From Natronohydrobacter sp. (lineage in GTDB: Bacteria; Pseudomonadota; Alphaproteobacteria; Rhodobacterales; Rhodobacteraceae), in NCBI GenBank assembly GCA_007117255.1, contig SKGU01000309.1, positions 1 to 5,088 on the forward strand: a DNA stretch of 5,088 nucleotides, given 5' to 3'. The position numbers and the translations under genes are program-made. Each line of letters begins with the position of its first letter. The first letter of the stretch is position 1. Shown here piece by piece: positions 1-5,088 of the stretch. Under the pieces are notes generated by a model. It was not told the origin of the DNA. It did not search any database and was given only the letters and a program-made list of their open reading frames with translations.

Positions 1-626
1 AGCACAGGCCCCTGCGGCCCCGGTGCCAGCAGCGCCGAGGCCGCACTATATTCGATCCGCGTGCCAGCACGGCGCGTGTCTGACAAGAACACATCCAGAA
101 GCTGCCCTTCCGGTGTCACATCGCGCAGAAACACCACAATCCCGTCAGAGGGTTCCAGAAACTCCCCCGCGCGCAAAAACCGCGCGGTGATGTTTTCGGC
201 GATCTGCACCTGACGTTCGGCAAGCTGCGCACGCGACATCGGCATCAGCACATGCATCAGCGCGGCCAGCATCAGCGCGACAATCACACCGAAAATCGCC
301 ACAGGGCGCAGCATGCGCGCATGCGAAATGCCTGTGCCCTGCAACACCACCATTTCATTGTCGCGCGTCAGCCGGATGGCGACATAGACCGCCGCCGCAA
401 AAGCCGAGAGCGGCAGAACCACGCGGATCACATTTGGCAAGGTCAGCGCGGAAAGTTCGAGAAACACCCAGAAGCTCTGCCCGTCCCCGATCAGCGCATC
501 AAACAGCCGCGCCGCGCGGTTGACCCAATAGACCGACACCAGCACCAGCGAGAAGAAGGCGAAAACCGTCAGCAGTTGTGCCAACAGATATCTGTCAATC
601 CGGCTCACCCGCAGCACCTTGTTCAT
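1..626 (-). CDS. lptF: LPS export permease LptF, N-terminal part (truncated by window edge)
   Basis: This is one of the two transmembrane subunits of the LptB2FG ABC transporter, which extracts lipopolysaccharide from the inner membrane and passes it to LptC/LptA. I translated the minus strand from the ATG at 626-624 and it stays open for 208 codons to the window edge; the family is usually about 360-400 residues, so roughly half is present. A hydrophobic segment at about residues 14-35 leads into YWVNRAARLFD, a typical LptF N-terminal motif. Further membrane segments lie at about 53-84 and 106-128. Between them RLTRDNEMVVLQGTGIS (85-101) matches the conserved cytoplasmic coupling region of the YjgP/YjgQ family. 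From about 130 the periplasmic domain begins. A GGGGAT sequence lies just before the start but is a weak ribosome site. The choice of LptF over LptG rests on the N-terminal motif. lptG would be expected beyond the left edge, as in most relatives, but is not visible. TATACG (revcomp of 644-649) is a possible weak -10 box. Confidence 0.88.
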   Translation of the reverse strand, partial: MNKVLRVSRIDRYLLAQLLTVFAFFSLVLVSVYWVNRAARLFDALIGDGQSFWVFLELSALTLPNVIRVVLPLSAFAAAVYVAIRLTRDNEMVVLQGTGISHARMLRPVAIFGVIVALMLAALMHVLMPMSRAQLAERQVQIAENITARFLRAGEFLEPSDGIVVFLRDVTPEGQLLDVFLSDTRRAGTRIEYSAASALLAPGPQGPV

Positions 627-713
627 CTATCCCCAGCGCACACCGTATATGCCCCGGCGCAGGAAGGGAAGCCACCGCTTCGCAGGCGCGATACATGCAC
701 AGAGAGAGGCAGG

Positions 714-730
714 GGGGGGCGCTGCCCCCC
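714..730 (-). terminator. GC hairpin downstream of the iorB-like gene, possible terminator
   Basis: A perfect 7-bp inverted repeat (GGGGGGC at 714-720, GCCCCCC at 724-730) with a three-base loop lies 70-85 bases past the iorB-like stop and about 90 bases before the lptF start. On the minus strand it is followed by a pyrimidine-rich CCTGCCTCTCTCT rather than a T-run, so it is not a canonical intrinsic terminator. It would still be a very stable RNA stem and could protect the iorAB mRNA end or assist termination. Confidence 0.4.
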
Positions 731-735
731 GGCCA

Positions 736-753
736 ATCGGTTCTTGAACCGAT
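736..753. repeat. Perfect inverted repeat ATCGGTTC-TT-GAACCGAT
   Basis: Eight base pairs with a two-base spacer, extendable past a bulge by GGC/GCC on the flanks. A second partner for the left arm exists: CAATCGGT (734-741) is also complementary to ACCGATTG (759-766). Two mutually exclusive hairpins can therefore form. It is part of the larger intergenic element and sits between two genes read in the same (minus) direction. Confidence 0.6.
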
Positions 754-797
754 GGCGCACCGATTGCCCCCCTTGGAGTATTTGGGGCAAGATGAAA

Positions 798-3029
798 TCA
801 GATCAGGAATTCGGCGTGCCGTGACAAAGGCAGGCTGCGCACGCGCATGCCTGTCAGGGCAAAAAGCGCATTGGCCAGCGCCGCCATGGCGGGCGGCGTG
901 CCTGGCTCACCCACACCGCCCATATGCGGGTTGTCCTGCACGATGGCGACCTCGACCCGTGGGGCGTTGAACATGCGCAGTGCATCGTAATCGGGGAAAT
1001 TGCCCTGATCGGCGCGGCCATCGGTGAAGGTGATCTCGCCACTCATCGCGGCCGACAGCCCGTAGATCAGCCCCGATTCCATCTGTGCGCGCACAATCGC
1101 CGGGTCCAGCACCAGCCCCGGATCACAGGCCATGAAAGCGCGGGCAATGCGGATCGGGCCCGCGCCGTCGCGCGTCAGGTCGATCACCACTGCCGTGGGC
1201 GTGCCAAAGGACCACACCATCGCCACGCCGCGCCCGGTGCCATCGGGCACAGGCGCGCCCCAGCCCGACAGATCGCGCACCGCTTCCAGAACGCCCGCCG
1301 CAACCGGGCTTTCGGGCGCGACATGATCGAGCCGGAATTGCAGCGGGTCGGCCCCTGCCGCATGGGCCAACTCATCGATGAAACAGTCGTGAAAGAACCC
1401 GTTGAAGGAATTACCAACCGCGCGCCAGAATCCGATCGGCACATCGAGATCGGCCAGATGCCCCGCCACGCGATAATGCGGTATCGCATATGGCTGGTCA
1501 AACGCGCCTTCGACATGGCCCTTGTCCGGCCCGCCCAGATTGCGCCCGGTCAGCCGCCCGATGGCCGCGCGCGTGACCGATGGGGCCGCGATCTTCGCGT
1601 CCAGCAATGTTGCGCGCCCGTCCTCCACGGCCCCACGCATCCGCGCAATCGCGGCAGGGCGGTAGAAGTCGTGGCGCATATCCTCTTCGCGCGACCAGGT
1701 TAGCCGGATCGGCACACCGGGCATCAGCGCCGCAATGCGCGCCGCCTGCCGGGTGATATCGGTTTCCACCCGCCGCCCGAAACCGCCGCCAAGGAAGGGC
1801 GTGTGCAGGGTGACATTTTCTGCTTCTATTCCAGCCGCATCAGCTGCGACCTTCACATGCTCGCGCGGGGCCTGATTGCCGACCCAAAGCGTCAGATGCC
1901 CATCTTGCAGATGCGCAGTCGCCCCCATCGGCTCCATCGTGGAATGCGCAAGGAAGGGTACGCGATATTCGACCTCGATCCCGGCGCTCTGCTCATCCGG
2001 CCTGCCCTGATCGCGCATGGTTGAGTTGGGCTTTTCCTCAAAGGCACGGGCAATCTGCGCGACCATCGCATCAGGCGTCGCAGGCAGGGGCGAGGGCGTC
2101 CAGTCGATCACTGCTGCCTCAGCCCCTTGCATGGCGGCCCATGTGTTCGAGGCCACCACCGCGATCCCGTCCCCCAGATCCAGCACCTGCTCGACCCCCG
2201 GCACCGCCAGCGCAGGGCTTGCGTCAAACCCGGCCATGCCGCCACCCAGATAGGGGCAGATCCGCACAGTGGCAAATTTCATCCCCGGCAGCACGATATC
2301 CGTGGAATATTGCGCCTGCCCTGTCACCTTGGCGCGCATATCCGTGCGCGGCAGCGACCGACCCAGCAGCTTCCAGTCGTTGGGATGGCGCAACTCGGCC
2401 TGCGGCACGGAGACGCTCGCCGCAGCTTCCGCCAGATCGCGGTAGTCAATCTCACGCCCGTCCGGCGCGATCACACGGCCAGCTTCCGTGCGTAACACAC
2501 CAGCCTCGACCCCCAGCCGCTCCGCCGCGACCGCCTTCAGCGCCTCGCGCGCGGATGCGCCAGCCAGCCGCATCCGCTCAAACGCATCCACAGTCGAGGT
2601 CGAGCCGCCCGTGACCTGCAACCCCAAAAGTTTCGTCGCAGCCCCGATCCCTGCAGTCACGCTGCGTTGCCAATCCTTCATCGCATAATCAGGCACGGGC
2701 AGCGCCCCATGCGCCAGCGCGGCGTTGTAATAAGCGGCGGCAGGCGGGCCGTGCAGCACGCGTAGCTGCTCCCAATCCGCATCCAGTTCTTCGGCCACAA
2801 GTGCGGCCAGCGTGGTATGCACCCCCTGCCCCATTTCCGCACGCGGGGCGATTATGGTGATGCCCTGCTGATCGATGATCAGATACGGGTTCAGCGTCGC
2901 GCCGTCCTCTGGGCGTAGCGGATTCACCACGGGCTTGCGCAACTGATAAATGCCAAAGGCCGCACCGCCTGCCACGGCCACAGCGCCCACAAGCAGCGTG
3001 CGGCGAGTGATCGTCCCCAACCGGCTCAT
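798..3029 (-). CDS. iorB: Molybdopterin-binding large subunit of an IorB-type (isoquinoline 1-oxidoreductase/aldehyde dehydrogenase family) enzyme with Tat signal
   Basis: This is the catalytic subunit of a xanthine-dehydrogenase-family molybdenum hydroxylase, which inserts a water-derived oxygen into an aldehyde or N-heterocycle. The symbol names the family; the substrate cannot be read from sequence. At 743 residues it has the usual IorB length. A twin-arginine motif (ITRRTLLVGA, residues 7-16) precedes a hydrophobic stretch to about 28 with no clear AxA cleavage site, so it may stay as a membrane anchor. AEMGQGVHT (64-72), GQAQYSTDI (237-245, start of the hammerhead domain), GGGFGRR (414-420) and GFWRAVGNSFNGFF (533-546) match cofactor-binding segments. 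GVGEPG (705-710) carries the catalytic base Glu708. The AYRCSFR loop of CO dehydrogenase is absent. The start overlaps the upstream subunit by ATGA and has AAGGGGG six bases ahead (3036-3042). No Mo-cofactor maturation gene or cytochrome partner lies in the window. Confidence 0.93.
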   Translation of the reverse strand: MSRLGTITRRTLLVGAVAVAGGAAFGIYQLRKPVVNPLRPEDGATLNPYLIIDQQGITIIAPRAEMGQGVHTTLAALVAEELDADWEQLRVLHGPPAAAYYNAALAHGALPVPDYAMKDWQRSVTAGIGAATKLLGLQVTGGSTSTVDAFERMRLAGASAREALKAVAAERLGVEAGVLRTEAGRVIAPDGREIDYRDLAEAAASVSVPQAELRHPNDWKLLGRSLPRTDMRAKVTGQAQYSTDIVLPGMKFATVRICPYLGGGMAGFDASPALAVPGVEQVLDLGDGIAVVASNTWAAMQGAEAAVIDWTPSPLPATPDAMVAQIARAFEEKPNSTMRDQGRPDEQSAGIEVEYRVPFLAHSTMEPMGATAHLQDGHLTLWVGNQAPREHVKVAADAAGIEAENVTLHTPFLGGGFGRRVETDITRQAARIAALMPGVPIRLTWSREEDMRHDFYRPAAIARMRGAVEDGRATLLDAKIAAPSVTRAAIGRLTGRNLGGPDKGHVEGAFDQPYAIPHYRVAGHLADLDVPIGFWRAVGNSFNGFFHDCFIDELAHAAGADPLQFRLDHVAPESPVAAGVLEAVRDLSGWGAPVPDGTGRGVAMVWSFGTPTAVVIDLTRDGAGPIRIARAFMACDPGLVLDPAIVRAQMESGLIYGLSAAMSGEITFTDGRADQGNFPDYDALRMFNAPRVEVAIVQDNPHMGGVGEPGTPPAMAALANALFALTGMRVRSLPLSRHAEFLI

Positions 3030-3496
3030 CCTGCACCCCCTTCGCGCAGCCTGCCTGCCGCATCATGGATCGCCGCGCGGATCACGGAATAAGTGCCGCA
3101 ACGGCACAGATTGCCGCCCATCGCCGTGTCAATCTCGTCATCGCTGGGCGCAGGGTTGCCCGCCAGCAAATCCGCCGCCTGCAGGATCTGGCCAGACTGG
3201 CAATAGCCGCATTGCGCGACCTGATGCTCTGTCCATGCCGCCTGCAAGGCACTGAGCCGCGCATCGCCCTCGGCCTCAATGGTGGTGACACCGCCCCAGA
3301 CATCGCCCACAGGCACCTGACACGACCGCACCGCCTGCCCGTCCACATGCACGGTGCAGGCCCCGCAACTGGCGACACCACAGCCGAATTTGGTGCCGGT
3401 CAGACCAAGCTCGTCGCGCAATACCCACAGAAGCGGGGTTTCAGGGGAAGCGCCGACAATGTAACGGGTTCCATTGACATTCAAAGCTACGGACAT
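3026..3496 (-). CDS. iorA: Two-[2Fe-2S] small subunit of an IorA-type molybdenum hydroxylase
   Basis: This is the electron-transfer subunit paired with the IorB-like protein. It carries electrons from the Mo centre to an outside acceptor. At 156 residues it is the standard length. The N-terminal plant-ferredoxin-type domain binds one cluster through Cys39, Cys44, Cys47 (CGVASCGAC) and Cys59. The C-terminal helical domain binds the second through Cys96 and Cys99 (CGYC) and Cys131 and Cys133 (NLCRCGTY). All eight ligands are intact. There is no signal peptide, so if the complex is exported it would travel folded with its Tat-tagged partner, as is thought for related enzymes. The ATG at 3496-3494 is preceded by AGGTGG (revcomp of 3506-3511) with nine bases between. 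The stop overlaps the iorB-like start by four bases, implying translational coupling. It could also be annotated simply as a (2Fe-2S)-binding protein. Confidence 0.94.
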   Translation of the reverse strand: MSVALNVNGTRYIVGASPETPLLWVLRDELGLTGTKFGCGVASCGACTVHVDGQAVRSCQVPVGDVWGGVTTIEAEGDARLSALQAAWTEHQVAQCGYCQSGQILQAADLLAGNPAPSDDEIDTAMGGNLCRCGTYSVIRAAIHDAAGRLREGGAG

Positions 3497-3509
3497 TGAT
3501 GAAAGCCAC

Positions 3510-3530
3510 CTGTGATGTGTTCTGTCACAG
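3510..3530. promoter_or_regulatory. Perfect dyad CTGTGA-N9-TCACAG before the iorA-like gene (candidate operator or SD-overlapping hairpin)
   Basis: Six-base arms at 3510-3515 and 3525-3530 are exact reverse complements around a nine-base centre. The dyad starts 14 bases upstream of the iorA-like ATG, and its gene-proximal arm overlaps the first two bases of the AGGTGG ribosome site. The half-sites look like CRP half-sites (TGTGA/TCACA), but the spacing is nine rather than six. It could be a repressor operator or, in RNA, a weak stem affecting translation. The inverted repeat is visible; any function is inference. Confidence 0.4.
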
Positions 3531-3585
3531 CAGCAGATGGGGCGGCGATGAGGCGAAATCCAGTGCCGACGGCAAAAACGCCGCG

Positions 3586-4302
3586 TTACCGCTGTCGGGC
3601 CGCCGCGATGATCGGCCCCATGCCCTGTTCCTGTATCACGATAACAACCGCATCCGTCCCTTCAACATCGACTGTTCGCCGAAAGGTGCCAACACCGTCC
3701 CATGTGCCCAGCACATTCCAAGAAGTGACAATGTTGCGATAGGAAATCGTGCGCCCGGCATTTTCGCCCGCCATGATCTCGACGTCTTCGGCATCTTTGT
3801 AGCGCACCAGCTGAACATCAGCCGCATAGGGCAAGCCTTCGGGCGCTACCGCCTCGATCGAGACATCCTTGCCGCGCGTTCCCGACAGATTGATGCGAAC
3901 ACCGTCATATGTCAGCTTCATGCTCAGATGCGTGCCAATCGTGCCCATGACCTGCGCCATGGACGATCCCTTCACCTCGTCAATGCCGCCGACGATCATC
4001 TGTGGCGTATAGACCGAGGACCGCCCCTTGGCACGGGCATAGGCTTTCTGGCGATTGCTGAACTTGTCCTGACCGAAACTGTCCGCCCAGCCGATATAGT
4101 CCCAGTAATCGACATGCAGCCCCAGCGCGATCACGTCTTCGCGGTCAGCAAGCGACTCCAGCAGCTTGTCGGCAGGTGGACAGGCCGCACAGCCCTGCGA
4201 GGTGAACAATTCAACGACGACTGGCCCTTGCTGCGCCTGTGCCGGCGTCGCAAAGCCGATCAGCGCACATAGCAAAATACGCCACCCCGTCGCCAATCGC
4301 AT
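3586..4302 (-). CDS. Secreted DUF1223 family protein with thioredoxin-like CxxC motif
   Basis: A 238-residue protein of the DUF1223 family, which has a thioredoxin-like fold but no firmly established reaction. The signal peptide (residues 1-23) has a positively charged start, a hydrophobic core (ILLCALIGFA) and cleavage after TPAQA, giving a periplasmic protein starting QQGPVVVELF. Family hallmarks follow: ELFTSQGCAACPPADKLL with Cys38 and Cys41, then HVDYWDYIGWADSFG and SSVYTPQMIVGG. The rest is a beta-rich C-terminal part. The frame is open upstream to 4437, but the extra N-terminal residues would precede the signal peptide and look non-coding. Two ATGs lie at 4308 and 4302. The second is chosen because GGAG (revcomp of 4310-4313) sits seven bases before it and only one before the first. 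The gene is divergent from acnA and 89 bases upstream of iorA on the same strand. The role may be thiol redox or metal handling; this is inference. Confidence 0.88.
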   Translation of the reverse strand: MRLATGWRILLCALIGFATPAQAQQGPVVVELFTSQGCAACPPADKLLESLADREDVIALGLHVDYWDYIGWADSFGQDKFSNRQKAYARAKGRSSVYTPQMIVGGIDEVKGSSMAQVMGTIGTHLSMKLTYDGVRINLSGTRGKDVSIEAVAPEGLPYAADVQLVRYKDAEDVEIMAGENAGRTISYRNIVTSWNVLGTWDGVGTFRRTVDVEGTDAVVIVIQEQGMGPIIAAARQR

Positions 4303-4309
4303 TCTCATT

Positions 4310-4313
4310 CTCC
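4310..4313 (-). promoter_or_regulatory. Ribosome-binding site deciding the DUF1223 start
   Basis: GGAG on the minus strand lies seven bases before the ATG at 4302-4300 and one base before the ATG at 4308-4306. Normal spacing favours the downstream start, which also gives a compact signal peptide beginning MRLATGWR. Confidence 0.55.
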
Positions 4314-4418
4314 AAAAATTCGCGTAGCGCTGATCTAACCATGCGGCTCGCAGCGGGCCAATCAAGGTTTTGCGAGAATGACCGGATCGCGGCAAGAAGG
4401 CCACACTTACCGCGCATC

Positions 4419-4431
4419 GGACAATATGTCC
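4419..4431. promoter_or_regulatory. Palindrome GGACA-ATA-TGTCC in the acnA/DUF1223 divergent region
   Basis: A perfect 5-3-5 inverted repeat that also overlaps TGTC-CT-GACA (4427-4436). It lies immediately upstream of, and by one base overlaps, the CTGACA sequence that is the best -35 candidate for acnA. It faces the DUF1223 gene on the other side. The position suits an operator controlling one or both genes. I cannot assign it to a regulator. Confidence 0.35.
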
Positions 4432-4462
4432 TGACAAATTTTTTTGTGCACAACGGTATACA
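4431..4462 (+). promoter_or_regulatory. Candidate acnA promoter
   Basis: CTGACA (4431-4436) resembles a -35 box and TATACA (4457-4462) a -10 box, but the 20-base spacer is longer than the usual 16-18. An alternative is TTGATT (4479-4484) with TATGGC (4503-4508), 18 bases apart. If TATACA is used, transcription would start near 4469 and leave a leader of about 85 bases. The perfect 10-base palindrome TTGTGCACAA (4444-4453) lies between the two boxes and would be well placed for a regulator. Confidence 0.3.
4444..4453. promoter_or_regulatory. Palindrome TTGTGCACAA in the acnA promoter region
   Basis: A perfect ten-base palindrome with no spacer, preceded by a run of seven T (4439-4445, overlapping its first two bases). 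It sits between the proposed -35 and -10 boxes. A ten-base palindrome can occur by chance, so functional status is uncertain. Confidence 0.3.
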
Positions 4463-4496
4463 AATTACTCGAATCCCCTTGATTGCACAGGGTTGA

Positions 4497-4543
4497 AAAG
4501 GGTATGGCAAGGCCAGCAAGACCCCTTTCACCCTCAAGGGAGG
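4497..4543 (+). promoter_or_regulatory. acnA leader with alternative hairpins reaching the ribosome-binding site
   Basis: CCCTTT (4523-4528) can pair upstream with AAAGGG (4497-4502), enclosing a small TGGC-AAG-GCCA stem (4505-4515). Alternatively its CCCTT (4523-4527) can pair downstream with AAGGG (4536-4540), which overlaps the GGGAGG ribosome site (4538-4543). The two pairings exclude each other, so one leaves the ribosome site open and the other partly covers it. The complementarities are visible; stability and any switching are untested, and the downstream stem is only five pairs. Confidence 0.3.
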
Positions 4544-4553
4544 CCAAAGCCCC

Positions 4554-5088
4554 ATGACCATTATTGTCGGACAAGACAGCTCAGGCACGCGCAAGACACT
4601 CAGCGCGGGCGGCAAATCCATTGCCTATTATTCCATCCCTGCAGCCGAAGCCGCAGGACTTGGCGATTTCTCGCAACTGCCTGCCGCACTGAAAGTCGTG
4701 CTGGAAAACATGCTGCGCTTTGAAGATGGCAAAACCGTCACTGTCGATGACATCAAGGCATTCGCGGACTGGGGCAAGAATGGCGGCAAGAACCCGCGCG
4801 AAATCGCCTACCGCCCGGCCCGCGTGCTGATGCAGGATTTCACCGGCGTTCCGGCTGTGGTGGACTTGGCTGCAATGCGCGACGGCATCAAGGCGCTGGG
4901 CGGCGACGCGCAGAAGATCAACCCGCTGAACCCCGTCGATCTGGTCATCGATCATTCGGTGATGATCGACGAATTTGGCAATCCGCGCGCGTTTCAGATG
5001 AATGTGGACCGCGAATATGAGCGCAACATGGAGCGCTACACCTTCCTGAAATGGGGTCAGGGCGCGTTCAACAATTTCCGCGTTGTGC
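4554..5088 (+). CDS. acnA: Aconitate hydratase A, N-terminal part (truncated by window edge)
   Basis: This cytoplasmic [4Fe-4S] enzyme of the citric acid cycle interconverts citrate and isocitrate through cis-aconitate. The reading frame from the ATG at 4554 runs open through 178 codons to the right edge; full-length AcnA proteins are about 890-930 residues, so about a fifth is present. Family segments include YYSIPAAEAAGLG (25-37), ALKVVLENMLRFEDG (45-59), PARVLMQDFTGVPAVVDLAA (88-107) and INPLNPVDLVIDHSV (122-136). RYTFLKWGQGAFNNFRVV (161-178) closes the visible part. Gln94-Asp95 and Asp133-His134 correspond, by motif, to the active-site Gln72 and Asp100-His101 of mitochondrial aconitase. 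The three cluster cysteines lie beyond the window. The start is supported by GGGAGG ten bases upstream (4538-4543), a slightly long spacing. The gene stands alone on the plus strand, divergent from the DUF1223 gene. It is AcnA/IRP1-type rather than AcnB, judged by its N-terminal motifs. Confidence 0.96.
   Translation, partial: MTIIVGQDSSGTRKTLSAGGKSIAYYSIPAAEAAGLGDFSQLPAALKVVLENMLRFEDGKTVTVDDIKAFADWGKNGGKNPREIAYRPARVLMQDFTGVPAVVDLAAMRDGIKALGGDAQKINPLNPVDLVIDHSVMIDEFGNPRAFQMNVDREYERNMERYTFLKWGQGAFNNFRVV

Larger units (their letters stand above)
711..797 (-). repeat. Intergenic hairpin element of a type common in Rhodobacteraceae
   Basis: Read on the minus strand, the stretch right after the iorB-like stop codon contains CTTGCCCCAAATACTCC (within 775-797), then a G-run, then two hairpins. 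The hairpins are the imperfectly extended 736-753 stem and the 714-730 GC stem. From memory, the sequence CATCTTG(N)CCAAATA followed by G-runs and GC hairpins recurs between genes across Rhodobacter and Roseobacter genomes, often just downstream of coding sequences. The arrangement is seen directly; its status as a repeat family is recalled knowledge, since only one copy lies here. Function is not known to me; a role in transcript 3'-end formation or stability is a reasonable guess. Confidence 0.5.

Noticed and set aside
252..1703. Long plus-strand open frames over the lptF and iorB-like genes (for example 252-824, 924-1703)
   Set aside because: Their products are rich in Arg, His, Pro and Gln with no recognisable motif. 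They lie opposite clear conserved genes, as expected for shadow frames in GC-rich DNA.
798..3496. Carbon monoxide dehydrogenase or true xanthine dehydrogenase
   Set aside because: The AYRCSFR loop of CoxL is absent, there is no FAD subunit, and the Tat motif with a two-subunit layout fits the IorAB type instead.
3510..3530. CRP/FNR binding site
   Set aside because: Half-sites are similar to CRP, but the nine-base spacing differs from the six-base spacing of CRP. No FNR-type TTGAT/ATCAA is present.
3496..4272. A 258-codon plus-strand frame opposite the DUF1223 gene
   Set aside because: No domain motif is visible and no convincing ribosome site. The minus strand encodes a protein with a signal peptide and DUF1223 hallmarks over the same bases.
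4303..4437. N-terminal extension of the DUF1223 protein to an ATG at 4437
   Set aside because: The extension would place 45 non-conserved residues before a good signal peptide and across the acnA control region. The GGAG site supports the start at 4302.
4581..4955. A 124-codon minus-strand frame opposite acnA
   Set aside because: It is antisense to strongly conserved AcnA sequence, and I see no family motif in its translation.
1..5088. Mobile element, CRISPR array, tRNA/rRNA gene, defence or other novel multi-gene system
   Set aside because: No transposase, integrase, evenly spaced repeats, tRNA-like cloverleaf or unknown gene cluster was seen. All long frames are explained by recognisable families.

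Overview
The window looks like ordinary chromosomal DNA from an alphaproteobacterium, most likely a member of the Rhodobacteraceae (Rhodobacter/Roseobacter relatives). The reasons are the GC-rich coding sequence, the close fit of LptF and AcnA to alphaproteobacterial versions as I know them, and an intergenic element containing CTTGCCCCAAATACTCC (minus strand) that I recall as widespread in that family. No database search was possible, so the taxonomy is inference.

Layout, left to right. (1) Positions 1-626, minus strand: the N-terminal 208 residues of LptF, an inner-membrane permease of the lipopolysaccharide export machine, cut by the window edge. (2) Positions 627-797: an intergenic stretch with GC-rich hairpins and the conserved intergenic element. 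(3) Positions 798-3496, minus strand: a two-gene operon with a 4-base ATGA overlap. It encodes a small two-[2Fe-2S] subunit and a large Tat-signal-bearing molybdopterin subunit of an isoquinoline 1-oxidoreductase/aldehyde dehydrogenase type molybdenum hydroxylase (IorAB family). (4) Positions 3497-3585: a short gap with a perfect CTGTGA-N9-TCACAG dyad just before the iorA-like gene. (5) Positions 3586-4302, minus strand: a secreted DUF1223 protein with a thioredoxin-like CxxC motif. (6) Positions 4303-4553: a divergent intergenic region with several palindromes and a leader able to form alternative hairpins. (7) Positions 4554-5088, plus strand: the first 178 residues of aconitate hydratase A (AcnA), cut by the window edge.

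How the genes relate. The IorA-like and IorB-like proteins should form one enzyme: substrate is hydroxylated with water at the Mo centre in IorB, and electrons leave through the two Fe-S clusters of IorA. The Tat motif on IorB suggests export of the assembled pair or anchoring at the membrane. The DUF1223 gene is 89 bases upstream on the same strand and could be co-transcribed with iorAB, but it is divergent from acnA and could equally belong to that regulatory region. LptF and AcnA are housekeeping proteins with no evident link to the oxidoreductase.

I saw no mobile element, CRISPR array, tRNA, rRNA, or convincingly novel multi-gene system. The observations most worth checking are the non-coding ones: the intergenic repeat at 711-797, the dyad before iorA, and the palindromes and leader before acnA.
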